The notes under the pieces are model-generated. The model had not been told where the DNA came from. It searched no databases and saw only the letters and a program-made list of their open reading frames with translations. Made by a program: the position numbers and the translations under genes. From JAXMBX01 sp046349635 (GTDB lineage: Bacteria; Planctomycetota; Planctomycetia; Planctomycetales; Planctomycetaceae), in NCBI GenBank assembly GCA_046349635.1, contig JAXMBX010000005.1:96062-160061 (forward strand): a stretch of 64,000 bases of DNA. The letters are read 5' to 3'. This document shows, piece by piece, positions 51,498 through 59,988 of the stretch; position 1 is the stretch's first letter; each line of letters begins with the position of its first letter.

Positions 51498-52658
51498 ATG
51501 TCCCAGACTTCCTGGACCCGGCGGCAGTTCGTGCAGCACTCTCTCTTGTCGGCTGGGGCGCTGAGTCTCGCCCCGCAAGTGGGGATGGGAGCTGATCCGG
51601 CATCCACGCTGAAAGTCATTTCCCCTCGGACGCGGCAGGTATTTCAACGGACCGGCTACGATCCCGTTCATGCCTCGGTCCATGAACCCGAGGGACCACG
51701 TCTCGGTCAGGCGGAATTTCCCCTCCACGTGGAATTCACCGGACCTCAGCCGGCAGGAATGGAAGTTCGCGTTCGGGGCGGTGCGGCGGGGTCGGCGGAT
51801 GTCCCCGCCTGGAAGCCCGTCATGGGGACGTTCAAAGAGAATCGCTGGGAGACGAAAATCACTCTTCCCGCGGGAGGCTGGTATTCGATCGAAGTGCGGT
51901 CTGTGGCCGCGCCCGCAGGGATGCAGCCGAGCGCAAAAGTCGATTTGGTCGGCGTAGGTGAGGTCTTCATGATCTCCGGCCAGTCGTATGCCGGTGGCGC
52001 GAATGACGAACTCCTCAAAGTTGAAGACCCGGCGGGCCGCATCACGATGCTCGATTACGTTGCCAACACCTGGCAGATCGCGAACGATCCGATGCCGCAC
52101 GTGGGTGAGTTTGGAACGATCTGGCCCGCGTTTGCGAACTATTTGCTGCCAGTGATCGACGTCCCCATCGGCCTGATCAACGTCGCTGTCGGAGGAACCT
52201 CTTCGAAGCAATGGCTCCCCGGTGGCAACCTGCTGCCCCGCATGATCACTGCTGGAAAGCTGGTCCCCGCATTTCGCTTCGTCCTCTGGCAGCAGGGGGA
52301 GAGTGACGTCATTGAAGGAGTCGACACCGAAAAATATCTCGCCAACATGAAAGTCATTCGCGACACACTCGCGAAGGAATGGGGCTATGATCCCCCCTGG
52401 CTCCCCGCGAAGTCGACCCTGCATCCTACTGTCTATAACTACCCCCAGCCCGAAGCCAAAATCCGCGCCGCCATCGACCAGCTATGGCACTCCCCCGGCT
52501 ATTATCCCGGTCCGGATACCGATCTGCTTACGGGCGAAAATCGGGGGAAGATCGGGACCAAGAGGCACTTCTCACCGATCGGCCAGCGCCGTGCGGGAAT
52601 GATGTGGTTCGCCGCCGTCTGGCACGCCCTGCAACAGCAGGCCGCAGCGAAGAAATAG
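51498..52658 (+). CDS. SASA-type carbohydrate esterase, Tat-exported
   Basis: 386 aa from the ATG at 51498. The start carries a twin-arginine signal (SQTSWTRRQFVQHSLLSAGA). The domain belongs to the sialate O-acetylesterase/SASA (DUF303-like) family: FMISGQSYAGGAND is the block I serine region, NVAVGGTSSKQWLPGGNLLP the glycine block, FVLWQQGESDVIEGVDTEKY the family WQQGExD motif, and RHFSPIGQRRAGMMW the catalytic His end. Such enzymes deacetylate sugars. Export by Tat suggests that it folds, perhaps with a ligand, before transport. Confidence 0.85.
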   Translation: MSQTSWTRRQFVQHSLLSAGALSLAPQVGMGADPASTLKVISPRTRQVFQRTGYDPVHASVHEPEGPRLGQAEFPLHVEFTGPQPAGMEVRVRGGAAGSADVPAWKPVMGTFKENRWETKITLPAGGWYSIEVRSVAAPAGMQPSAKVDLVGVGEVFMISGQSYAGGANDELLKVEDPAGRITMLDYVANTWQIANDPMPHVGEFGTIWPAFANYLLPVIDVPIGLINVAVGGTSSKQWLPGGNLLPRMITAGKLVPAFRFVLWQQGESDVIEGVDTEKYLANMKVIRDTLAKEWGYDPPWLPAKSTLHPTVYNYPQPEAKIRAAIDQLWHSPGYYPGPDTDLLTGENRGKIGTKRHFSPIGQRRAGMMWFAAVWHALQQQAAAKK

Positions 52659-52671
52659 CCGCTTGCCTTAC

Positions 52672-53148
52672 TCAAATGTTTGGGTCGAGCAGAGCCGGAT
52701 CAAAATTGTAATCGTGGATTTGAAAGACGAGATCGCAGGCAGAATCCGGAGCGAACTCATCCCGCAGGGAGAATCGATCTCCGGGTGAAGCGGCCAGCAA
52801 ACGCTCTTCAAAAATTTTTGAGAGGCGCGCAAGATCAGGAAGCGGTCCCGCGATCCAGTGATCGTTAATCTCGGGTTTCGGCGCGGTGCCGATCGTCAAA
52901 GAGAGGTATGGCCCGAGATGCGTGTGCTCTCCAATTTGCTGATGGCGTGGATTGAGAGTGTAAGCCCGGACCAGATAAACGAAGTTGAGCAGCCCGGCTT
53001 GACTTCCCTCAAGAATCCAGGCGTTCTTGCTACGGTAGAAAAAATAGTAAAACCGCAGTTCTCGCCATTCCCTGCAGAGATAGTCTTTTTGATCCTCTGA
53101 CAACTGCCGGGCATTCACAGAATCGGGGGACATGTCGCCTGCATTCAT
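52672..53148 (-). CDS. Hypothetical protein, 158 aa
   Basis: Soluble protein of unknown family, no signal peptide. A helical N-terminus (ARQLSEDQKDYLCREWRELR) leads into aromatic-rich strands (FYYFFYRSKNAWILEGSQAG, LLNFVYLVRAYTLNPRHQQI), then HTHLGPYLSLTIGTAPKPEI and a C-terminal helix pair. Its evenly spread Tyr/Phe/Trp resembles small proteins encoded singly in planctomycete genomes. It sits downstream of queC on the same strand and is convergent with the SASA gene, whose stop is 13 bases away. Confidence 0.65.
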   Translation of the reverse strand: MNAGDMSPDSVNARQLSEDQKDYLCREWRELRFYYFFYRSKNAWILEGSQAGLLNFVYLVRAYTLNPRHQQIGEHTHLGPYLSLTIGTAPKPEINDHWIAGPLPDLARLSKIFEERLLAASPGDRFSLRDEFAPDSACDLVFQIHDYNFDPALLDPNI

Positions 53149-53181
53149 GTCTTCACCACCTGTTCCAGTGAAACCACAGCG

Positions 53182-53877
53182 TCACGCATAAGACGTCGGA
53201 TCGTGGATTCCGGCTTCCTGAAAACCCTTCAACCGCAGCAGGCAGGCGTCACAATGTCCACACGCCCGGCCGCTCGCGTCCGGATCGTAGCAACTGTGGG
53301 TCAGGCTGTAGTCGACCCCCAGTTCCAACCCCGTGCGGATGATCTCCGCTTTGGTCAGATCAATGAGTGGCGTGTGGATCTTCCAACTCCCCGGATGTTC
53401 GACGCCGCTTTTTGTCGCGAGGTTCGCGAGCGTTTGATACGCCGCGATGAATTCCGGGCGGCAATCGGGGTACCCGCTGTAATCGACGGCATTCACGCCG
53501 ATAAACAGATCGAACGCCCCCAGCACTTCCCCCCAGCCGAGCGCAAACGACAGAAACACGGTGTTCCGCGCGGGGACGTAGGTGATCGGAATGCCCGATT
53601 GCATTGCCCCTTCGTCCCGATCCTTGGGAACCGCCAGATCCGACGTCAGCGCCGATCCGCCGAAGGCCCGCAAGTCGATGTTCAGGGTGACGTGCTGCTG
53701 GACTCCTTGCGAACGGCACACGTTCCTTGCAGCTTCCAGTTCGAATTTGTGCCGCTGACCGTAATCAAAGCTGAGGGCATACGGGGTAAAACCCTGCTGC
53801 CGCGCAATCGCCAGAACCGTGGCGGAATCCAATCCTCCACTCACCAGCACGACCGCTTTACGTCCCGAATCCGACAT
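53182..53877 (-). CDS. queC: 7-cyano-7-deazaguanine synthase QueC
   Basis: Makes preQ0, the precursor of queuosine, from carboxydeazaguanine, ammonia and ATP. 231 aa. VVLVSGGLDSATVLAIARQQ is the PP-loop ATP motif. ALSFDYGQRHKFELEAARNV and ITYVPARNTVFLSFALGWGE are family motifs. The zinc site CYDPDASGRACGHCDACLLR is at the C-terminal end with the four cysteines in order. queG lies at 23.8 kb, so the pathway genes are scattered. The gene is followed on the map by the third 95-bp repeat. Confidence 0.96.
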   Translation of the reverse strand: MSDSGRKAVVLVSGGLDSATVLAIARQQGFTPYALSFDYGQRHKFELEAARNVCRSQGVQQHVTLNIDLRAFGGSALTSDLAVPKDRDEGAMQSGIPITYVPARNTVFLSFALGWGEVLGAFDLFIGVNAVDYSGYPDCRPEFIAAYQTLANLATKSGVEHPGSWKIHTPLIDLTKAEIIRTGLELGVDYSLTHSCYDPDASGRACGHCDACLLRLKGFQEAGIHDPTSYA

Positions 53878-53950
53878 GAATTACTTCCGCAGAAATCCTC
53901 GGGATCGCATTGCGGCACGAGCGCACTCGCAATGAGACCCCTGCGGAACT

Positions 53951-54045
53951 CAAAGAACGCATTGAGTTCATCTGTAGCGACTTTCGCGGCGAAAAGCTCA
54001 GAGAAACCATCGATTTCGACGCGACACTCAAACGCAATGCGTTCT
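53951..54045 (+). repeat. 95-bp dispersed repeat, copy 3
   Basis: Same length and orientation as copies 1 and 2, with TGTAGCGACTTTCGCGG at 53973 and GACGCGACACTCAAACG near the end. Its ends form a perfect 11-base inverted repeat: AGAACGCATTG (53954-53964) and CAATGCGTTCT (54035-54045). It lies in the gap between queC and the next exported protein. Confidence 0.85.
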
Positions 54046-54105
54046 AACAGGTTGAGGTGATTGGTTCAACCTGCCGGAAGAAATCGACTTCAAATCGTCG
54101 TCCGA

Positions 54106-54714
54106 TTATCGTGTGGAGTAGACGTTGTACGGAATCCCCATGATCCCGCCGTAGTTGTAGACGTCGTTGCGCATGTACGGAAAACGGGCATACGGATACT
54201 GATAGAAGTCCGGGTAGCGTTCCAGTCGCGGCGTATACTGTTTCACGACCGTCGTCGGGCGGAGGGTCTGGAACATCAGTTCCAAAGCCGTCTCATGCCG
54301 ATAGCCGGGGTTGGCATCGTATTCATTCCGACGGAACGGGACGGCGTTGTACGCTTCCGCATAGGTCATGGTGGGGACCACCACCGCCGTGAACGGGTGT
54401 TCTCCCGCTTCAGACGGAGCCTCCTGCAGCTTTTTCGGTTCGTCGGAATCCTTGGGGGCATCGGCGGGAACCTTCAGCGGGGCGTTCGCCTGCGCCTGAA
54501 GAGTCGGACCGGCGGAAGCCGGAGCAGGGGGTTCGGGACGAGGAGCAGCAGCCTGCACGACCGTGCGCGCCTGCGACGACGAGAGAATCTGAATCTTCCA
54601 GTTCGGGTCGCGAATCACGCCCGAGGCCTCCGGCGACTGCGGACTGGCCGCAAAGACCGTCGATCCCAGCACGCACACCATTCCCCCCAACCACTTGCTT
54701 CGAGACGTCGCCAT
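54106..54714 (-). CDS. Exported hypothetical protein, 202 aa
   Basis: From the ATG at 54714 the protein has a signal peptide (SKWLGGMVCVLGSTVFAASP), a disordered Ala/Pro-rich middle (RPEPPAPASAGPTLQAQANA) and a tyrosine-rich C-terminus (ERYPDFYQYPYARFPYMRND, VYNYGGIMGIPYNVYS). This organisation is common in planctomycete envelope proteins of unknown role. No catalytic domain is seen. It is divergent from argH. Confidence 0.7.
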   Translation of the reverse strand: MATSRSKWLGGMVCVLGSTVFAASPQSPEASGVIRDPNWKIQILSSSQARTVVQAAAPRPEPPAPASAGPTLQAQANAPLKVPADAPKDSDEPKKLQEAPSEAGEHPFTAVVVPTMTYAEAYNAVPFRRNEYDANPGYRHETALELMFQTLRPTTVVKQYTPRLERYPDFYQYPYARFPYMRNDVYNYGGIMGIPYNVYSTR

Positions 54715-54845
54715 AACTCCCCCACAGATTCGGAATCTTCGATACAACCGTCACCAATCTTCACGCTAAGAGCCGGTTCAGAGCGTTGTCAATCACCGAT
54801 TTGGAGAATGCCGCAACCGGGAGGAAATCCCTCACCACAACGTGG

Positions 54846-54875
54846 TTGACCATCCCCCTCTCAACCGTCTACAGT
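54846..54875 (+). promoter_or_regulatory. Sigma-70 promoter candidate for argH
   Basis: TTGACC (54846-54851), 18 bases, TACAGT (54870-54875). The start would be near 54882, leaving a 5' leader of about 43 bases before argH. Confidence 0.5.
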
Positions 54876-54924
54876 AGGACTGAAAGCCCGATCTCTGACG
54901 TATCTGATTCACCGGAGAACATTT

Positions 54925-56316
54925 GTGTCCGCCAAAGCCTGGGGGGGACGGTTCGCCCAAGCGACCGACCCGCGCGTCGAAAAGTTTACAGAGTCGATCA
55001 GTTTTGATGCGCGACTGGCTCAGGTGGATATCCGAGGCTCGCAGGCCCATGCCCGCATGCTGGCGGAAGTCGGCCTCCTCACCCCCGAAGAACGGGATCT
55101 CATCGTCGCCACGCTCGATGACGTCTTCAAGGAAATCCAGAAGGGGGAACTCCGCTTCCGGACTGAACTCGAAGACATCCACATGCACATCGAAAGCCGG
55201 CTGATCGAAAAGCTCGGCGACGTCGGCCGCAAGCTCCACACCGGACGAAGCCGCAATGACCAGGTCGCAACCGATCTGAAACTCTTCGTCCGGGGTGCCA
55301 TCGACCAGATCAACTCCTTGCTTCTCGAACTGCAGTCCGCGTTTGTCGCCCGATCGGAAGATGACCTCGACGTCATCGTCCCTGGTTACACCCACCTGCA
55401 GCGGGCCCAACCCGTGCAGGTCGTCCACTTCTGGCTCGCCTACTGTGAGAAATTCGAACGGGACCGGGAACGATTGGCGGATTGCCGTAAACGGGTCAAC
55501 GTCTCACCCCTCGGCGCAGCCGCTCTCGCCGGTTCCACGCTTCCCATTGACCGCCATCTGACCGCCGCACTGCTCGACTTCCAGGATGTCGCCCGGAACA
55601 GCCTCGATGTCTCCAGCGACCGGGACTTCCTGATCGAATTTGTCTTCTGCCTGTCTCTGATCGCGGCTCACCTGAGCACCTGGGCGGAAGAATGGATTCT
55701 GTGGTGCACGACGGAATTCGGGTTCCTGAAACTTCCGGATGCCTACACCACCGGTTCGTCGATCATGCCCCAGAAGCGGAATCCCGACGTACTGGAACTG
55801 ATTCGGGGGAAGAGTGCCCGCGTCATGGCGGCTGTTCCCCAGTTGCTCATTCTGGTCAAGGGGCTTCCTCTCGCCTACAACCGCGATCTGCAGGAGGACA
55901 AACTGGCGTTGTTCTCCGCCTATGACACCATTGCCGCTTGCCTGGAATTGGCGCCCGCTATTGTGTTGGGTGCCCGTCTGCAGCGGGAGCAGATCGACGC
56001 CCGGTTGGAAGAAGGTTTCCTCGATGCCACGGCGCTGATGGAATACCTGATCCAGAAGGGGACTCCCATGCGGACCGCTCACGAGACGGTGGGCAAACTG
56101 GTCGGACTCTGTGACCACCGACAATGCCACCTGGCGGATCTCAGTCTGGACGATCTGCAGCAGGCCGATTCCCACATCGACGATGACATCTTCCATATCC
56201 TGGGGGCCTGGAATGCCGTGGCGGCCTTGCGGAGCTTCGGATCCGGTGGAAAACAGTCGGTCAAGGAGCAGTTGGACTACTGGCAGCACAAACTCCTCGC
56301 CCAGAAACCGGTTTGA
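54925..56316 (+). CDS. argH: Argininosuccinate lyase
   Basis: Last step of arginine synthesis: splits argininosuccinate to arginine and fumarate. 463 aa, the normal length. SAKAWGGRFAQATDPRVEKF is the standard opening. KLHTGRSRNDQVATDLKLFV and GYTHLQRAQPVQVVHFWLAY hold active-site residues, and GSSIMPQKRNPDVLELIRGK is the fumarase/aspartase superfamily signature with its flexible-loop serine. The start is a GTG with GGAGAA eight bases ahead. A promoter candidate lies just upstream. Confidence 0.97.
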   Translation: MSAKAWGGRFAQATDPRVEKFTESISFDARLAQVDIRGSQAHARMLAEVGLLTPEERDLIVATLDDVFKEIQKGELRFRTELEDIHMHIESRLIEKLGDVGRKLHTGRSRNDQVATDLKLFVRGAIDQINSLLLELQSAFVARSEDDLDVIVPGYTHLQRAQPVQVVHFWLAYCEKFERDRERLADCRKRVNVSPLGAAALAGSTLPIDRHLTAALLDFQDVARNSLDVSSDRDFLIEFVFCLSLIAAHLSTWAEEWILWCTTEFGFLKLPDAYTTGSSIMPQKRNPDVLELIRGKSARVMAAVPQLLILVKGLPLAYNRDLQEDKLALFSAYDTIAACLELAPAIVLGARLQREQIDARLEEGFLDATALMEYLIQKGTPMRTAHETVGKLVGLCDHRQCHLADLSLDDLQQADSHIDDDIFHILGAWNAVAALRSFGSGGKQSVKEQLDYWQHKLLAQKPV

Positions 56317-56418
56317 GCGAGAATTGGTCTGAGTTCGACCCGCTTCCGCAGATCCGTTATCCTGTGTACGGATTCCCAGAGCGTTTCTCTCATGGCGGCG
56401 AGGATCGTTGGTTCACGG

Positions 56419-57283
56419 ATGACGACCCTCCCCATCAGCCTGGAAAGCTCGCGGTCCTACTGCCATCAACTGGCACGCAAGACCGCACGCAATTTCTACT
56501 ATTCCTTCCTGGGACTTTCCGGTCCCCGGTTTCAGGGGATGTGCGCGCTGTATGCCTTCATGCGGCTGACAGATGATCTGGGTGACGAGCCGGGACTGAC
56601 TCTGGAAGAACGACGTCGCAGCCTCGATCAATGGGAGCGTGACCTCCGCTCTCCTCCCGATCAACGCACCCGCATCCCGTCTGGCCCGCACTGGATGACA
56701 CGCTCGAGCGCTCGGATTCCGTCGATTTGCTCTGCGATGTCATCGCGGGTGTCGAATGGATCTGCAGCCGGTGCAAATGGAGACCGCGGATCTTCAACAG
56801 TACTGCTATCACGTCGCGGGAGCGGTCGGCCTCTGCTGTCTGCGGATCTGGGAAGTCGATGCCTCCCAGGCACAACCACTGGCCATTGACTGCGGCCTTG
56901 CGTTCCAGCTCACAAATATCCTAAGGGACTTGAAGGAGGATAGCATCGCGGGGCGGATCTATCTCCCCCGCGAGGATCTGGAACGCTTCCACTATGAGTC
57001 CGAGGATCTCCTGGCCGCTCGTCGTAATGTGCACTTCACGGAACTTATGCGCTTCGAGGTCTCGCGGGCGCGGGAGTATTACCGGTCCGCCTCCCGTCTC
57101 TCGCCGTATCTCTCTGCGGAGACCCGTCCGGTTTTGGGGACGATGCTCCGGATCTACTCCGGCTTGCTCGACAAGATCGAGCATCGCCGGTTCGACGTCT
57201 TCTCGGAGCGGGTCAGACTGAGTACGTGGTATAAGTTCCGCACGGTCGCCACGGAAATCGTCCGCGCCCGGTTTTCGCTGTGA
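56419..57283 (+). pseudogene. Squalene/phytoene synthase family gene with two frameshifts
   Basis: Head-to-head prenyl transferase (HpnC/HpnD/CrtB type). The first frame gives SYCHQLARKTARNFYYSFLG and MRLTDDLGDEPG, with the DDxxD-type Asp motif. A second frame supplies HPVWPALDDTLERSDSVDLL. A third gives MDLQPVQMETADLQQYCYHV and QLTNILRDLKEDSIAGRIYL with the second Asp motif, running to 57283. One missing base between 56655 and 56690 and one missing A at about 56754-56756 would restore about 288 aa, the family length. Both Asp-rich motifs are intact, so indels in the sequence are as likely as decay. Which pathway (hopanoid or carotenoid) is not clear. Confidence 0.82.
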
Positions 57284-57287
57284 GGCG

Positions 57288-59588
57288 TTACTTCCCCGGA
57301 ACTGACACCCGGATGACCGTCCGCGTGCGAATCGTTTCCGTCTTGTTGTCCGAGAACTTTGCCGCCCTGATCTTCTTGCCCGGCATCGTCGGTTCATCCG
57401 ATTCTTCGCTGGCAGGGGGAGGAGGAACGGGGTTTCCGGAGCCGTTCGATTTCGGAGTGGAGCTGGGGCCGTTCAGGATCGAGGCGGGAGATTGATTCCG
57501 GGCCGGAGCCTTATTCTCCTTGGCCTCTTCTTCGCTCTCCTCCATTTCCTCTTCGTCATCGGAGACTTCAGCGGGCTGCTCGGTCACTTTCAACGCGGGC
57601 TTCCCTTTCTCCTGCGACATCGGAATCGTCGTCTCCGTGCCGACATACAACGTCGGATTGGCAGCGAACAATTCCAGGTTCCGCCGGCTGGCAAACAGGT
57701 ACAACCGTCCCCGGTACCACGCCGCCGCATCCAGCGAACCGTCCACGTTCTCCGCTTCCTTCAGCAGCACGACGTCCTGCCCTTCTGCCGCCGGGAGATA
57801 TTTTTCCGGATGCGCCTGGGCAGTCGCCAAAGCCTTCGCGGAAGAGAAGACGTAGACATGCTTGTGGTACGTGAGCTGGTAATTCTTCCGGCCCCGGACG
57901 AGATCTCGTTCATCCCGCAGCACCGTGGGGCAGAACCCCTTGAACCCGGACTTCTCGGGGAACGCGGCCAGCATGCGGTACTTCTCCCGCTGCTCATCAT
58001 CCTCTCCATCCAGGAACAGGACCGCTTGCGGACGGGTCTGCAGATCCTGCATGGAGGTTTTGCCCGGCGGAGTGCTGACAGGCTTGCCGGTCGGAGCGGT
58101 GCTTTCCGGGCCGGCCTGCTTCTCTGGAGCAGCATCCGTCTTGGGTGTTTCAGCCTTGGGTATTTCAGTCTTCGGAGCGTCCGTTTGAGGGACTTCCATC
58201 TTCGGAGTGGCCGTCTCCGGACCCGCGGCAGCCGGAGGAGCTTCGCTCGCCGCCGGTTCCTTGGCCGGAGTCTCTGCCGCCGGAGCGGCCGATTTCGGTT
58301 CGTCAGGAGTGTAGATCTCCAGATTCTCAAAGGGATTCTTCTTCTCTGGGGCCGCAGGTTTTTTGGGAGCTTCGGCCGTTTTCTTTTCTTGTTCCTGAAT
58401 CGGCTCATCACTCAACCGCGGAATATCATCTTCCCGGGGGGCAGCTTGTTGTTGCGCAGCGTCTTGAGTCTCTTCTTCCTCGGGATTCTGACGTGCGGGC
58501 TGCGCAGGAGTCTGCACCGGGACCACCACCTGCGATTGGGCGGTGGGTGTTGCGGGGGTCCGCGGCCGAGGAGTTCCTTGCGGTTGTCCCGGACCACGTT
58601 GCGGATTGCCGCTCTCCAGCGTTGCACGCCCCGGGCGAGCGGGAGGTTGTTGCGCCACAGGCTGAGCCGGGGGCTGGACCGTCTGCTGAGTCGGCTGCTG
58701 AACCTGCAGTTGCGGTTGTTGTTGAGCGGGTTGAGCGGCAGGTTGCGCCGGCTGCTGGGCCTGGGGATTAAACATCTGTGCGTTGGGAGGTTCGGACGGA
58801 GTCATCGGGCGGTTCTGCACCTGTTGCCCCTGGGGAGCGCGGGGCATACCCTGACCCTGTTGCGAAAACTGCTGCGGACGTTGGGCCTGCGGTTGCTCCG
58901 GCTTCCTGCGCGGACCAAACCACCGCTTCAACAGGTTGGGCTCCTTGTATGCCGGTTCCTGGGGGTTCTGACCTCCTTGTCCAGGTTGTGTTCCACGAAT
59001 CGCGGTACTTGGCATCTGCCGCATCGGCATGCCGGTCCGCTGTTGTGCTCCGTTGGGCTGTTGGGGGGCGGCTTCCTCGTCCTCTCCCTCTTCCTCGGAA
59101 TCGTCTCCCTGCGCCGGCGATTGCGCCTGGGCTGCTTGCACTTGAGGGAGGGACTGGTAATTCATCGCAGGCGCCTTCAGCCCCTGCTGACGATACATTT
59201 CATCGAGTTGTCGCTGGATCTCCGACCGCTGACCGGTGGTGGGCTGACCTGAATTCTGTTGAACCGTCGGTTGCGGACCGGCCATCTGCTGCACGGGTGC
59301 GCTATCTTCCGGCGTGGAAGGAATCGGCGCGGCTTGTGGTGACTGCGTCTCGCGTACCCTCACAGGCACGCTACGTACCTTCGGAAGATTCGGATTGACC
59401 GCCGGAACGATCGTCGAGTTCAAGCGTCGCGGTTCGGCGGGTCGCTTGTTCGCGGGCTGCAATCGGACCGGGCGATTTCCCTGACCTTCTCCCTGTTGGG
59501 CATGCAACGGCGCCTGGGCAGCCGTCTGCACCATCACCAGTGTGGAAAGAAGCCCCAGCGGGAGTTGTTTGCGAAGAAACGTGTGCAT
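57288..59588 (-). CDS. Exported Pro/Gln/Ala-rich protein with YHS-like C-terminal modules
   Basis: 766 aa from the ATG at 59588. The signal peptide (LRKQLPLGLLSTLVMVQTAA) is followed by about 480 residues of low-complexity Gln, Pro, Ala and Glu (for example QPQAQRPQQFSQQGQGMPRA), with repeated PKTEIPKAETPKT-like units. The C-terminal part has two modules of the YHS/TRASH type: GFCPTVLRDERDLVRGRKNY with TYHKHVYVFSSAKALATAQA, and WYRGRLYLFASRRNLELFAA. Such modules bind metal or mediate contacts. The overall role is unknown. It is convergent with the prenyl-transferase gene (4-base gap). Confidence 0.78.
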   Translation of the reverse strand: MHTFLRKQLPLGLLSTLVMVQTAAQAPLHAQQGEGQGNRPVRLQPANKRPAEPRRLNSTIVPAVNPNLPKVRSVPVRVRETQSPQAAPIPSTPEDSAPVQQMAGPQPTVQQNSGQPTTGQRSEIQRQLDEMYRQQGLKAPAMNYQSLPQVQAAQAQSPAQGDDSEEEGEDEEAAPQQPNGAQQRTGMPMRQMPSTAIRGTQPGQGGQNPQEPAYKEPNLLKRWFGPRRKPEQPQAQRPQQFSQQGQGMPRAPQGQQVQNRPMTPSEPPNAQMFNPQAQQPAQPAAQPAQQQPQLQVQQPTQQTVQPPAQPVAQQPPARPGRATLESGNPQRGPGQPQGTPRPRTPATPTAQSQVVVPVQTPAQPARQNPEEEETQDAAQQQAAPREDDIPRLSDEPIQEQEKKTAEAPKKPAAPEKKNPFENLEIYTPDEPKSAAPAAETPAKEPAASEAPPAAAGPETATPKMEVPQTDAPKTEIPKAETPKTDAAPEKQAGPESTAPTGKPVSTPPGKTSMQDLQTRPQAVLFLDGEDDEQREKYRMLAAFPEKSGFKGFCPTVLRDERDLVRGRKNYQLTYHKHVYVFSSAKALATAQAHPEKYLPAAEGQDVVLLKEAENVDGSLDAAAWYRGRLYLFASRRNLELFAANPTLYVGTETTIPMSQEKGKPALKVTEQPAEVSDDEEEMEESEEEAKENKAPARNQSPASILNGPSSTPKSNGSGNPVPPPPASEESDEPTMPGKKIRAAKFSDNKTETIRTRTVIRVSVPGK

Positions 59589-59988
59589 ATCTGCACCTCT
59601 TGAAAGAACCGACGAACTCGAATCTGCAGTGCAGGACTCAACTCCGCCCCGGGATTTCCCAAGTGTCGGAGCCTCTTTCACTCACCCGTCCTGCTTCCCA
59701 GGACGCAGGGAGAGAAAAGGAGTTTCACTCCAAGCCCGCGATACGAATAACCGGACGCTTGCCCGGCTAGCGCATCCTCTGGTAAATATCTATCGTCGGT
59801 CCGTCTGTACCGGTTGTAGCGTGAGTAACGATCTTGGGGATAAAATGGGTCGTACCGGCAGCAGAATCGTTTCAATAGGTAGACTTGCCGCAGTTGCCCC
59901 AGATTAGCGGGCTGTTCCCGTCCCAGCTTTGGTCTGCCGGGTTCCTTACGGCGGTCGTCCTTTTCTTTCTCGAACGGAGTCCTCTCCC
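59589..59988. other. Gene-free stretch between the YHS-protein gene and sppA
   Basis: 400 bases between divergent genes, which must hold both promoters. No convincing -35/-10 pair was found. A minus-strand frame here has a Tyr/Arg/Asp-rich stretch (RYDPFYPQDRYSRYNRYRR) but no plausible start outside sppA. Confidence 0.45.

Noticed and set aside
57492..59252. Open frame of about 586 codons antisense to the YHS-protein gene
   Set aside because: The sequence is the complement of Pro/Gln/Ala low-complexity coding DNA and yields Leu/Arg-rich filler.
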